Source of the DNA: Vibrio sinaloensis DSM 21326
Lineage (GTDB): Bacteria > Pseudomonadota > Gammaproteobacteria > Enterobacterales > Vibrionaceae
Reading direction: 5' to 3'
Length of the DNA stretch: 50,842 bases
Assembly (NCBI RefSeq): GCF_000189275.1
Contig: NZ_AEVT01000107.1
Location: 1 to 50,842 of the forward strand
The translations under genes and the position numbers were made by a program. The notes under the pieces are model-generated. The model was not told where the DNA came from. It saw nothing but the letters and a program-made list of their open reading frames with translations, and searched no databases. Positions 32,614 through 40,867 of this stretch are shown one piece after another. Numbering within the stretch: the first letter of the stretch is position 1; each line of letters begins with the position of its first letter.

Positions 32614-34055
32614 TGAATCGTTGGCCGAAAATTCCGCTCGGATTAAGACTGTTTTTTCTCTACTTTGTGCTGGTGGGTATGACGGCCTACATGGTGAGTA
32701 AGACCGTCATTCAAGAGCTGAAGCCAACCGTTCGTCAGACTACAGAAGAGACGCTGGTTGATATGGCGAATTTACTGGCCGTTCTGGCCGAAGAAGATGT
32801 CGCTAACGGTCAAATTTCGGACAGTCGATTTTCTCAATTGTTGCAAGCGTATGGACGCCGCGAGCCGCAAGCAAGGATCTGGGAAATAGGCAAAAAAGCC
32901 ATCAATCACCGGATCTATATTACCGATAAGCAAGGCATAGTGATCGCCGATTCCTGGCAGCAAGATGTCGGGCAAGACTATTCTCAGTGGAACGATGTGT
33001 ATCTGACGCTACGTGGTCAATACGGTGCTCGCAGTACCATTGAAGATCCCAAAGACCCGCTTTCTACCGTGATGCATGTCGCTGCACCTATTTATCATGA
33101 TGGCGAGATCATTGGCAGTGTCACCGTCGCCAAATCGAATCGCTCAGTGCAACCCTTTATCGACTTATCCAAACGCAATGTGCTGTTTTGGATGATCTGG
33201 ATGAGCGCCTTGGTGTTACTGGCAGGTGCTCTGTTTGCTTGGCGGATACATTCGGCGTTGAACAAACTGGAAAACTACGCGACCAAACTCGGAGAAGGGC
33301 AAAAAGTCACCAAACCGCGCTTTCGTATCTTTTACGAATACGGCACGCTAAGCGACGCGCTAGAGACAATGCGCAACCAACTCGATGGCAAGCAGTACGT
33401 TGAAGAGTATGTGCAAACCCTGACCCACGAATTGAAGAGCCCGCTTTCAGCAATCAAAGGGGCCAGTGAAATCTTGCAGACACCATTACCCGAAGAAAAA
33501 GTCCATCGCTTTGCCGCCAACATCGAACGCGAAGGCGATCGGATGCAGTCGCTGATTGATAAGTTGCTGGATTTGGCCCGATTGGAGAAACGGCCAGAGC
33601 TGGAATCCGTGACTCCCATTGATGTCCGTAGCATGGTCGAAGACATCGTTCGAGCGTCTGACGCTAAGTTAAGTAACAAACAGATCTCTTGCCAGCTGGA
33701 TATCAGTAGCGGCGTTTACGTACTCGGCGATGCGTTTTTGCTTAAGCAAGCCTTGTTTAATCTGATGGAGAATGCACTCGACTTTGTCTATTATGCGGCG
33801 GAAATTCATTGGCAGTCGCAAAGCGGCGATCAAGGGGTGCAGATCTCCATTTACAACATTGGGCCGCACATCCCTGACTACGCGATGCCAAGGCTCACGG
33901 AGCGTTTTTACTCCCTAGCACGCGAAAATGGAGTAAAAAGTACAGGCCTAGGGCTAAATTTTGTCGAGCAGGTTGTTAAGCTGCATAGCGGCTCACTGAC
34001 CATTGCCAATGTCGATAATGGTGTGAAGGTGACATTGACACTGCCAACTCCATAA
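32613..34055 (+). CDS. creC: Two-component sensor histidine kinase CreC
   Basis: A 480-residue membrane kinase that overlaps the creB stop (TGATG). The ATG at 32613 is preferred to a GTG one codon earlier. Domains: membrane segment about 12-30, periplasmic sensor to about 190 with a cache-like strand RIYITDKQGIVIADS, second membrane segment about 194-214, HAMP, HisKA with phospho-acceptor His272 in LTHELKSPLSAIKG, and HATPase with NLMENALDF and STGLGLNFVEQVV. It phosphorylates CreB. The sensor domain size matches CreC. Confidence 0.92.
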   Translation: MNRWPKIPLGLRLFFLYFVLVGMTAYMVSKTVIQELKPTVRQTTEETLVDMANLLAVLAEEDVANGQISDSRFSQLLQAYGRREPQARIWEIGKKAINHRIYITDKQGIVIADSWQQDVGQDYSQWNDVYLTLRGQYGARSTIEDPKDPLSTVMHVAAPIYHDGEIIGSVTVAKSNRSVQPFIDLSKRNVLFWMIWMSALVLLAGALFAWRIHSALNKLENYATKLGEGQKVTKPRFRIFYEYGTLSDALETMRNQLDGKQYVEEYVQTLTHELKSPLSAIKGASEILQTPLPEEKVHRFAANIEREGDRMQSLIDKLLDLARLEKRPELESVTPIDVRSMVEDIVRASDAKLSNKQISCQLDISSGVYVLGDAFLLKQALFNLMENALDFVYYAAEIHWQSQSGDQGVQISIYNIGPHIPDYAMPRLTERFYSLARENGVKSTGLGLNFVEQVVKLHSGSLTIANVDNGVKVTLTLPTP

Positions 34056-34071
34056 AATCTCCACATAAGCT

Positions 34072-34090
34072 CCATTTGCTCTCCAAATGG
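34072..34090 (+). repeat. Small hairpin in creC-creD gap
   Basis: CCATTTG (34072-34078), loop CTCTC, CAAATGG (34084-34090) in the 75 bp between creC and creD. No repeated TTCAC motif, the CreB target tag known from enterobacteria, is present here. Confidence 0.4.
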
Positions 34091-34130
34091 CTGAGTTAGA
34101 TTGTATCTATCAGCTAAATGGAGAGTAAAC

Positions 34131-35495
34131 ATGAAGAACATTCTTAATAATCAACTCGGCATGAAGTTCGCCTTCGTGCTGTTTTTGTTTGTTTTATTGC
34201 AGATCCCGATCTCAATGGTCAGCGGGTTGGTCTCTGAGCGTTCGTTTCGACAAGAAGAAGTACGCAATGATATCGCGCGCAGTAGCAGTGGCCAGCAGCG
34301 AATTCTTGGTCCTTTTATCTTGATAAACTATACCGAGACCAGTCATCGAGAGGGTAAAACCTATTTAGATAAGCGCGAAAAATTCATTTTACCCACCACT
34401 TTTGACTTGCGCGCTGACTTGGATAGCTTTGAGAAGTATCGTGGAATTTACCAAGCTCGGTTGTATCAAGCGCAAACCAAGTTAAGTGGAACATTCGACT
34501 TTACCGAGCTTAATTCGCTGCGCCAGCATGACATTGATAAGGTCAGTTTAGTGGTGGGGATTCAAGATAGTCGTGGTCTGTTAAGGCTTGATGATATGAC
34601 GTTGGCGAATTTGTCGTTAGAGCTTGAGCCCGGTACTGGTCTCAATGCATTGCCACAAGGATTTCACAGCCAGTTAAATATCGATGAGTTGGATATGTCC
34701 AATCCCATGGCTTTCGATCTCAACTTTCTTCTTCAAGGTATGGGGCAATTGCAGGTGACGCCAATTGGTCATCAATCCAATGTTGAGTTGGCATCAAGTT
34801 GGCCGCACCCAAGTTTCATTGGTGACTATTTGCCTATCTCGTCTGACATCAGTCCAGAGGGATTTAGTGCCACTTGGTCGAGTAACAACTTTTCAACCAA
34901 TATCGCGCAGCTGTTTCAAAGTTGTTTGGCCGATAACAATGCCTGTTACGAGCTAGAGCAGCGTCAAATGGGCGTAGACTTGATTGACCCGGTTGATCAC
35001 TATTTGAAGTCCCACCGCGCGATCAATTACTCGCTGTTGGTCATTACTTTGGTATTTGCCAGCTTCTTTTTACTGGAGCTGTTTCAAGCACGCCCTGTTC
35101 ACCCTGTGCAGTACGGTTTTGTTGGCTTGGCATTGGCGTTGTTCTATCTGTTGTTGATCTCGATGAGCGAGCATATTGGATTTAATTGGGCGTATTGTGT
35201 TTCTGCTGTGGCGTCGACAGGCCTGCTCAGCGTTTATGTGAGCGGTATGCTGAATAACCCGAAACACGGCGGTGTGTTTGGTGCAAGTCTATTGCTCTTG
35301 TATGGCTTGTTGTTTGGCTTGCTACAGGCAGACAGTTACGCATTATTGATGGGTACGCTGCTTTGCTTTGCCATTTTAAGCTTTGTGATGGTTGTTACTC
35401 GTCATGTCGACTGGTATGCACGTAGTCAAAGTCTACTTGCCAGCAACAATAAGCCACACAGCACAGGTGAGGAAAATGGATCAAACGACAAATAA
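34131..35495 (+). CDS. creD: Inner membrane protein CreD
   Basis: A 454-residue membrane protein. The start at 34131 (KNILNNQLGMKFA) is chosen because GGAGAG precedes it; the frame opens at 34101 without a ribosome site. One membrane segment (about residues 13-33) is followed by a large periplasmic domain with LGPFILINY and SSWPHPSFIGDYLP, then six hydrophobic segments in the last third (from about 295 to 430), the CreD layout. Also known as CET/inner membrane resistance protein; its expression marks CreBC activation. Slightly overlaps the next gene by 20 bp. Confidence 0.9.
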   Translation: MKNILNNQLGMKFAFVLFLFVLLQIPISMVSGLVSERSFRQEEVRNDIARSSSGQQRILGPFILINYTETSHREGKTYLDKREKFILPTTFDLRADLDSFEKYRGIYQARLYQAQTKLSGTFDFTELNSLRQHDIDKVSLVVGIQDSRGLLRLDDMTLANLSLELEPGTGLNALPQGFHSQLNIDELDMSNPMAFDLNFLLQGMGQLQVTPIGHQSNVELASSWPHPSFIGDYLPISSDISPEGFSATWSSNNFSTNIAQLFQSCLADNNACYELEQRQMGVDLIDPVDHYLKSHRAINYSLLVITLVFASFFLLELFQARPVHPVQYGFVGLALALFYLLLISMSEHIGFNWAYCVSAVASTGLLSVYVSGMLNNPKHGGVFGASLLLLYGLLFGLLQADSYALLMGTLLCFAILSFVMVVTRHVDWYARSQSLLASNNKPHSTGEENGSNDK

Positions 35496-35892
35496 TATCA
35501 GCCGAGTTAGCGGTTCTCTCTCGGCGATGAGCTTTCGCTTCGATGCACGTAATTTCATCGTTAGCGTGAGTTACCTCGTCTTGTTGGTGGTCATCGCGCT
35601 GTTTGTCCGTGATAGTTTCATTCGCCCGACACTCGGTGATCTGCTGGTGGTCGTCTGGCTCTATTACGCACTCGCCAGCGTTGTTTTGATGCCCGTTTAC
35701 GCATTGGCCAGTTTGGTTGTCGTGATTGCCTATCTGGTCGAGCTTGGTCAGTACTTACAAATAACCTCATGGCTGGCGATTGATTCATCATCATTATTGC
35801 ACGTGATCTTAGGCGCAACGTTTGACTGGCGAGATCTCGTGGCGTATTCGGTGGGGGGCTTAGTATGTTATTGGTGGGAGGGCAAGCGATGA
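35476..35892 (+). CDS. DUF2809 family membrane protein
   Basis: A 138-residue integral membrane protein with four or five hydrophobic segments. The start at 35476 has GAGG upstream and lies inside the end of creD, so the genes are translationally coupled. The pattern VRDSFIRPTLGDLLVVVWLYY and a C-terminal GATFDWRDLVAYSVGG matches DUF2809, whose function is unknown. It often sits near other envelope genes. Its stop overlaps the ATG of a 44-codon ORF (ATGA), so creB-creC-creD-this gene-small ORF form one coupled unit. Confidence 0.82.
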   Translation: MDQTTNNISRVSGSLSAMSFRFDARNFIVSVSYLVLLVVIALFVRDSFIRPTLGDLLVVVWLYYALASVVLMPVYALASLVVVIAYLVELGQYLQITSWLAIDSSSLLHVILGATFDWRDLVAYSVGGLVCYWWEGKR

Positions 35893-36023
35893 GCCAACTG
35901 ACCTCACCCCCCAGTAAACTAAGGAACAAAGCCAAGCCGGTTAGAAAGAGAAGGCGCATCGGTTTGTTGGAGAAAGCCCACCTTTGGGCGATGCGGCAAT
36001 CCGGTGCACGAAAGGTGACGTAA
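35889..36023 (+). CDS. Small basic protein ORF (44 aa), last gene of the cre operon
   Basis: ATG at 35889 overlaps the DUF2809 stop by ATGA, and the frame runs 44 codons to TAA at 36021-36023. The product is rich in Lys and Arg, with PVRKRRRIGLLEKAHLWAMRQ in its middle. Two features argue for a real gene: the 4-bp coupling overlap typical of operons, and the operon terminator starting only 6 bp after the stop. I do not recognise a family. A basic amphipathic helix (residues about 24-40) could bind membrane or nucleic acid. No independent ribosome site beyond the coupling is seen. Confidence 0.6.
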   Translation: MSQLTSPPSKLRNKAKPVRKRRRIGLLEKAHLWAMRQSGARKVT

Positions 36024-36028
36024 ACGAA

Positions 36029-36065
36029 TAAGCGCCAAGGAAGACAGTGGAAACCTTGGCGCTTA
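36029..36065. terminator. Strong bidirectional terminator
   Basis: TAAGCGCCAAGG (36029-36040) and CCTTGGCGCTTA (36054-36065) make a perfect 12-bp stem with a 13-nt loop, between the cre operon and the convergent DJ-1/PfpI gene. No long T run on either side. Confidence 0.8.
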
Positions 36066-36081
36066 TGCTATTGAGTCGTGG

Positions 36082-36753
36082 CTAGCCTAGCTGTTCAACC
36101 AGCTTTTTGCCGACCCCATGGGCGCTGGTTGGGTTTTGCCCAGTAATCACGCGCTCGTCAACAATCACAAAATCTTGCCATGGTTGTGCCTTGCTGTAAC
36201 GAGCGGCCGTACGTGCTAGAGACTCTTCCAGTAGGAAAGGAATGTCGTTAATAGTACCGAAGTCGATCTCTTCTTCACGAGTGAATCCTGTTACCGATTT
36301 GGAAGCCAGTAACTTTTGCCCATTGCTCAGAGTGATAGGCAGCAACGCCCCAGGACCATGGCAGACCGCGGCAATGACACCACCATTTTCGTAGTGCTTT
36401 GCTGCAATATCCGCAAACGCTTGGTTATTGGCTAAGTCTGACAACAAGCCAAATCCACCAGGGTAGAAAATGGCATCGTAATCGTCGCCGTTGATTTGTG
36501 AAACAGGAATCGTGTTGTTGATACGATTTTGAAAATCATCATCAGATAAGATTTCAGTGTTAATAGTATCTACTTCAATATCAGTGCCATAAAGAGGCGC
36601 TTTGCCACCGTCAATTGAGGCGATGTCGTAATCAATACCCGCTGTAATGAGTTCGTTCAATACATGGGTTAATTCTGGCGCATAAGTGCCATTCGCTTGA
36701 TCTGTTTCGCCAAGAGTTGCGTGATTGGTGACGGGTATCAGAACTTTTTTCAT
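36082..36753 (-). CDS. DJ-1/PfpI superfamily protein (type 1 glutamine amidotransferase-like)
   Basis: A 223-residue member of the DJ-1/PfpI superfamily. The nucleophile elbow is AAVCHGPGALLP, with Cys and the following His (about residues 128-130), and the acidic partner is probably Glu in the N-terminal third. PGGFGLLSDL is the preceding family motif. Its size and SVTGFTREEEIDFG segment are close to the Hsp31-like glyoxalase/deglycase branch. AGGAAA precedes the ATG. It is divergent from a LysR gene that likely regulates it; glyoxal or electrophile response is a reasonable guess. Confidence 0.9.
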   Translation of the reverse strand: MKKVLIPVTNHATLGETDQANGTYAPELTHVLNELITAGIDYDIASIDGGKAPLYGTDIEVDTINTEILSDDDFQNRINNTIPVSQINGDDYDAIFYPGGFGLLSDLANNQAFADIAAKHYENGGVIAAVCHGPGALLPITLSNGQKLLASKSVTGFTREEEIDFGTINDIPFLLEESLARTAARYSKAQPWQDFVIVDERVITGQNPTSAHGVGKKLVEQLG

Positions 36754-36829
36754 TGTTATTTCCTGTGTAGCTGAGCGTTTTGATTGGATAGTTTGATATT
36801 AATTGCAATTCCATTGGGTGATAATAGGG

Positions 36830-36862
36830 GCTATTTGCAAAACATTGTTGCTATTTAGCAAA
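36830..36862. promoter_or_regulatory. Tandem repeat in divergent PfpI/LysR promoter
   Basis: GCTATTTGCAAA (36830-36841) is repeated as GCTATTTAGCAAA (36850-36862), 20 bp apart. The second copy contains the inverted repeat TTGCT-ATTT-AGCAA. Two copies about two helical turns apart fit paired recognition and activation sites of a LysR tetramer. Confidence 0.5.
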
Positions 36863-36869
36863 GGTGACT

Positions 36870-37754
36870 ATGGACAGTTTCGAAGGGATCAATGAGTTTG
36901 TCGCGGTGGCAGAGAGCCAAGGTTTTTCTGCCGCAGCGAAGCTATTAGGTTGCAGTACAAGTCATGTGAGCCGTCAAGTCTCGCGCTTAGAAGAGCGAGT
37001 TGGAGTAGCATTGCTTGCTCGCTCGACCAGAATGGTGTCGCTAACGGAAGCGGGGCACATCTATTATCGTCAGTGCAAAGACTTGGTAACAGGGCTACAG
37101 CAAGCCAATGAGCAACTATCCTCGCAGCAAATAGAACTTAATGGCATATTGCGGGTAAGTGCGGCAGGGGCATTTGCCGAAAATCATGTTGCACCTGCTT
37201 TAATGCTCTTTGCCCAGCAGTATCCCAATCTCACCATAGAGATGGACTTTAACAGCCGAATGGTTAACTTCATTGAAGATGGGGTCGACTTTGCCATTCG
37301 CTATGGTCGGTTGACGGATTCAGGTTTGGTCGCCAGAAAGTTGGTTGATAGGCCAATGGCTGCCGCGGCAAGTCAGGAGTATCTTGACCAATATGGGTGT
37401 CCTAGTCACCCAGAGCAACTTAAGCAGCACAGCTGTATTATTGCCAACAATGACCATTGGTTGTTTGAAGAACAGGGTAAACCGCTCAACGCACTGCGAG
37501 TACATGGACGCTGGCGAAGTAACAACTCAACGGCGGTCATTCAAGCCTGTGAGCAAGGGCTTGGTATTGTGTATCTACCAAAGAGCAGCTTTAACGGCGC
37601 GCTAGAACAAGGGCGGCTACAACCTGTGCTGGAGCCCTTTTGGGGGCGTGGAACCAGCAGTTGGATTGTGTATCAAAATCGCCGCTTTTTACCCCTGCGT
37701 GCTCGGATGGCTATCGACTTTCTGGTGAATCATTTTGCAAATTGGCAAGAGTAG
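36870..37754 (+). CDS. LysR family transcriptional regulator
   Basis: A 294-residue LysR protein. The ATG at 36870 has AAAGG 5-6 nt upstream and is preferred over a GTG at 36864, which overlaps the ribosome site. The HTH is FVAVAESQGFSAAAKLLGCSTSHVSRQVSRLE (in part) with LLARSTRMVSLTEAG; the effector domain begins at about residue 88 (GILRVSAAGAF). It is divergent from the DJ-1/PfpI gene, with a tandem repeat between them. It converges with another LysR gene at 37777. Confidence 0.93.
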   Translation: MDSFEGINEFVAVAESQGFSAAAKLLGCSTSHVSRQVSRLEERVGVALLARSTRMVSLTEAGHIYYRQCKDLVTGLQQANEQLSSQQIELNGILRVSAAGAFAENHVAPALMLFAQQYPNLTIEMDFNSRMVNFIEDGVDFAIRYGRLTDSGLVARKLVDRPMAAAASQEYLDQYGCPSHPEQLKQHSCIIANNDHWLFEEQGKPLNALRVHGRWRSNNSTAVIQACEQGLGIVYLPKSSFNGALEQGRLQPVLEPFWGRGTSSWIVYQNRRFLPLRARMAIDFLVNHFANWQE

Positions 37755-37776
37755 CGCTGGCCTGTTCACATTAGAG

Positions 37777-38700
37777 TTAGCGAGGGAAGTCCTTCTCAAA
37801 TCGCTGCAATAAAAAGTCGAGAAACAGCTGTAATCGCTTTGGTTGGTATTGGCGACTCATGTAAACCACATTGAGATCCGCGCCAGCAGCAGATGTTGAG
37901 GCGTTAAAGTTCTTCATGTAGCCATCTAGCACAGTCACCAGGCGCTGGTGTTTAAGGTCTTCTTGAACATCTAGCCAAGATTTTAGAGCGATTCCGGCTC
38001 CACAAAGTGCCCATTGACGAATGACTTCTCCATCATCTGAATATCTGGTCGGCACAACCGTGACGATATTGTGTTGCGCATCGTCCTCAAAGTGCCAGTT
38101 CTTAAGCTCCTCGTTACTGCGGATCATGGCGAGGCAGTCGTGATTGGCCAAATCGCTGGGGCAAGTTGGCGTGCCTTTTCTGCGCAGATATTCTGGCGTT
38201 GCACACAGTACGCGTCTGCTTGAGGCGAGTTTGCGCGAAATAAGACTGCTGTCCGCCAGTTCACCATAGCGAATGACGATATCTAATCCGGATTCTGCCA
38301 AGTTAGTCAGATTATCTCCAAGATAGAGATATGGGGTGACATCAGGGTACTTGTGGGCAAAGTCGTTGATCAGCGGCGCTATGTATTGCTTGCCTATGTC
38401 TCGAGGAGCCGAGATCTTTAAGTTGCCACGCACTTCCTTGCTGCCTGTTTGGAGTAAGTTCTCTGTTTCCTGGACGCTAGCAAGAATCTCAAGACATGCC
38501 TGATGATAGAGGTGCCCGGAATCGGTCAAAGACAAATGCCGTGTTGTACGTTGAAGAAGCTTTATTCCATAACGACTCTCCAGCGCTTGCAAACGTGCCG
38601 TGACCGTTGCCGGCGATAGGCCCATTTCTCGCCCAGCTCCTGCAAGGCTTTGGTTTCTAACGATACTGGCGAACAGCGCCATGTCTGCTAACTTGTCCAT
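37777..38700 (-). CDS. LysR family transcriptional regulator
   Basis: A 307-residue LysR protein with HTH FASIVRNQSLAGAGREMGLSPATVTARLQALE (in part), LLQRTTRHLSLTDSG, and effector domain from about residue 92 (GNLKISAPRDIG). Near the C-terminus FNASTSAAGADLNVVYMSRQYQP is a slightly longer loop than usual. It is divergent from the old-yellow-enzyme gene at 38811, its probable target. Intergenic 38701-38804 repeats GTCGAAT (GGTCGAATAATC and TGTCGAATCAAT, about 38714-38772), a possible binding element. Confidence 0.92.
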   Translation of the reverse strand: MDKLADMALFASIVRNQSLAGAGREMGLSPATVTARLQALESRYGIKLLQRTTRHLSLTDSGHLYHQACLEILASVQETENLLQTGSKEVRGNLKISAPRDIGKQYIAPLINDFAHKYPDVTPYLYLGDNLTNLAESGLDIVIRYGELADSSLISRKLASSRRVLCATPEYLRRKGTPTCPSDLANHDCLAMIRSNEELKNWHFEDDAQHNIVTVVPTRYSDDGEVIRQWALCGAGIALKSWLDVQEDLKHQRLVTVLDGYMKNFNASTSAAGADLNVVYMSRQYQPKRLQLFLDFLLQRFEKDFPR

Positions 38701-38810
38701 GAGTATTCACTATTCAGTTGGGTCGAATAATCAATTCAAATATTACCCAATTATCAAGCTTTGTCGAATCAATATACTGAACGCATATTAGAACACCGCA
38801 GAGAATGAAG

Positions 38811-39902
38811 ATGAGTAAACTATTTGAAACCGCTCAACTGAAACAGTTAGCGTTAAATAACCGTATCGTAATGGCGCCGATGACACGCGCTCGCACCAGT
38901 CAACCTGGCAACATCCCGAATGAAATGATGGCGGATTATTACGCCCAGCGTGCGAGTGCAGGTCTTATCATATCTGAAGCCACTCAAATCTCAGATGACT
39001 CACAAGGTTATTCGTTTACTCCTGGCGTGTATAACGATGAACATGTGGCGGGCTGGCGTCCGGTGACAGACAAAGTCAAGACTCAAGGGGCGCACTTCTT
39101 CTGTCAGTTGTGGCATGTTGGGCGGGTCTCTCATCCGGTTTTTCAAAATGGCGAACAGCCTATCGCACCGTCTGCGTTGGCGCCGGTAGAAACCAAAGTC
39201 TGGATCGCTGATGACAGTGGTGAAGGTAAGATGGTCGATTGTGTCGAGCCGAGAGCCATGCTTCAAGCAGACATCGACCGTGTCATTAGCGACTTTGCTT
39301 ACGCGGCAAAACGCGCGGTTGAGGCTGGGTTTGACGGGGTTGAAATCCATGGTGGTAATGGCTATTTGATCGACCAGTTCTTACGCACTAATTCTAACCA
39401 TCGTGAAGATAAGTATGGTGGCTCGCGAGAAAATCGAGTTCGCTTTTTGTTGCAAGTGGTGGACGCGGTCAGTGAGGTCATTGGTGCGGACAAAGTGGGG
39501 GTGAGGTTAGCGCCGTTTATCACTTTCAAAGACATGAATTGCCCAGATATTGTGCCAACCATTTTACTTGCCTCGCAACAGTTGCAAGCGCGTGACATTG
39601 CTTATCTGCATCTGTCTGAAGCTGATTGGGAAGATGCTCCGCAGATCCCAGAGGATTTTAGGATTGCTTTGCGTGAACGCTTTAGCAATACCATTATCGT
39701 CGCAGGTGGCTACGACCAGATGCGGGCGGATGAAGTATTGAACAAAGGTTACGCCGACCTTGTGGCTTTTGGCCGTCCTTTTGTATCTAACCCTGATCTC
39801 GTGAGTCGTTTAGCCAATCAACAGCCTTTGGCCGAACTCGACCCGACAACCTTGTTTGGCGGTAATGAAAAAGGCTACACCGACTACCCGAATTATCAAT
39901 AG
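38811..39902 (+). CDS. Old yellow enzyme-type alkene reductase (NemA-like)
   Basis: A 363-residue FMN-dependent TIM-barrel reductase of the old yellow enzyme family, which reduces activated alkenes, maleimides and nitro compounds with NADPH. The start at 38811 (SKLFETAQLKQ) is preferred, with an in-frame ATG two codons upstream as an alternative. Landmarks: IVMAPMTRAR with FMN contact, CQLWHVGRVSHP, VEIHGGNGYLIDQFLRT with His and Asn for substrate carbonyl, and FGRPFVSNPDL at the phosphate site. In E. coli nemA is electrophile-induced; here a divergent LysR gene is the likely regulator. Followed by a terminator. Confidence 0.92.
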   Translation: MSKLFETAQLKQLALNNRIVMAPMTRARTSQPGNIPNEMMADYYAQRASAGLIISEATQISDDSQGYSFTPGVYNDEHVAGWRPVTDKVKTQGAHFFCQLWHVGRVSHPVFQNGEQPIAPSALAPVETKVWIADDSGEGKMVDCVEPRAMLQADIDRVISDFAYAAKRAVEAGFDGVEIHGGNGYLIDQFLRTNSNHREDKYGGSRENRVRFLLQVVDAVSEVIGADKVGVRLAPFITFKDMNCPDIVPTILLASQQLQARDIAYLHLSEADWEDAPQIPEDFRIALRERFSNTIIVAGGYDQMRADEVLNKGYADLVAFGRPFVSNPDLVSRLANQQPLAELDPTTLFGGNEKGYTDYPNYQ

Positions 39903-39916
39903 AGTGACGACCATCC

Positions 39917-39947
39917 GACAGGGAATGGCTGGGTTCCCTGTCTTTTT
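39917..39947 (+). terminator. Rho-independent terminator
   Basis: GACAGGGAA (39917-39925), 8-nt loop, TTCCCTGTC (39934-39942), then TTTTT. It ends the alkene reductase transcript 15 bp after the stop. Confidence 0.92.
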
Positions 39948-39972
39948 GATGAGTAATGCCTAGGAGTGAATT

Positions 39973-40389
39973 ATGCCTATTCAAGCGATCGACCATTTTA
40001 CCCTTAGAGTTAGCGATACTGAGCGCTCCATTAATTTTTATCAAGAGGTCGTCGGTTTACACTTAGGGGAACGGCCTGCTTTCAATTTTCCTGGCTATTG
40101 GTTGTATGCCAGTGGCCAGCCAATTTTGCATCTTGTGGCGCAAACGCAGAGTGCGGCTGATGAGAACTTGCAGCGCTATTTAGGTCAACGGGAGCAGGCA
40201 AGTGGCTCGGGGGTTGTTGATCATATCTCTTTGAGAGGCAGTGATTACCAAGCTATGAAGCAGCGCTTAATCGAGGTTGAAGGAGGCGAATTTCAGCAGA
40301 GACTCGTTCCAGAACTCAAACAACGCCAGCTGTTTTTTGTCGATCCTGATGGTGTCACGATAGAAATCATCTTTCCTTATCAGGCGTGA
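39973..40389 (+). CDS. VOC (glyoxalase/dioxygenase superfamily) protein
   Basis: A 138-residue vicinal-oxygen-chelate protein with two beta-alpha-beta-beta-beta modules. The first begins IDHFTLRVSDTERSINFYQ, with His6 as likely metal ligand; the second begins VDHISLRGSDYQAMK with another His, and the last metal Glu is probably in GVTIEIIFP. Strong ribosome site AGGAG. Substrate unknown; its place beside an electrophile-reducing alkene reductase would suit a detoxification enzyme, but a terminator separates the two, so it has its own transcript. Confidence 0.87.
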   Translation: MPIQAIDHFTLRVSDTERSINFYQEVVGLHLGERPAFNFPGYWLYASGQPILHLVAQTQSAADENLQRYLGQREQASGSGVVDHISLRGSDYQAMKQRLIEVEGGEFQQRLVPELKQRQLFFVDPDGVTIEIIFPYQA

Positions 40390-40414
40390 GCAGCTTTGCT
40401 GAATCAAGACTTTA

Positions 40415-40452
40415 CAGCTCAACCACCGTACCCTTGGGTTGAGCTGCTTTTT
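40415..40452 (+). terminator. Rho-independent terminator
   Basis: CAGCTCAACC (40415-40424) and GGTTGAGCTG (40437-40446) form a perfect 10-bp stem, followed by CTTTTT. It ends the VOC gene. Confidence 0.92.
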
Positions 40453-40479
40453 CGTTAAATAGAATAGAGGGAGGCCTGC

Positions 40480-40863
40480 ATGGAACTTGTGGATTTAGCC
40501 CGCGTAGCAAGCCAGAACAATGATATTCGAGCCGAAGTTGAATGTTACTGTAGGATCAATAATCTGACCGCGCAGAAGGTATACAATCAGCTAAGCCTAC
40601 ATGTTGCGACCCACTACCAGCAAGGGCGGTACAGTTTTGAATTTTGTGACGCTGTGGTCAATTTACTCTTCGATCACATGCTGGACGATTTTGGGAGTGA
40701 CGCAAGACAGAAGTGTTTGCCTGAGCCTGCATTTGCTATTTACCTTGCGTTTGACAGTGGTGAATATCATCACTCTGAAGACGAGGAGCATATCTGCCCG
40801 ATCATCAAATACACCAATCCAGAAATCGCCCGTATTTTAGAGAAACATCGAGGTCGCGATTAA
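40480..40863 (+). CDS. Uncharacterised small acidic protein
   Basis: A 127-residue soluble protein that I do not recognise. GGGAGG 7 nt before the ATG supports it as a real gene. It has predicted helices through about residues 1-75 (VDLARVASQNNDIRAEVECY, FCDAVVNLLFDHMLDDFG) and an acidic, His-containing segment DSGEYHHSEDEEHICPI (about residues 90-106). No signal peptide or membrane segment. It ends 4 bp from the stop of the convergent P-loop gene, with no terminator visible between. Confidence 0.7.
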   Translation: MELVDLARVASQNNDIRAEVECYCRINNLTAQKVYNQLSLHVATHYQQGRYSFEFCDAVVNLLFDHMLDDFGSDARQKCLPEPAFAIYLAFDSGEYHHSEDEEHICPIIKYTNPEIARILEKHRGRD

Positions 40864-40867
40864 ACGG

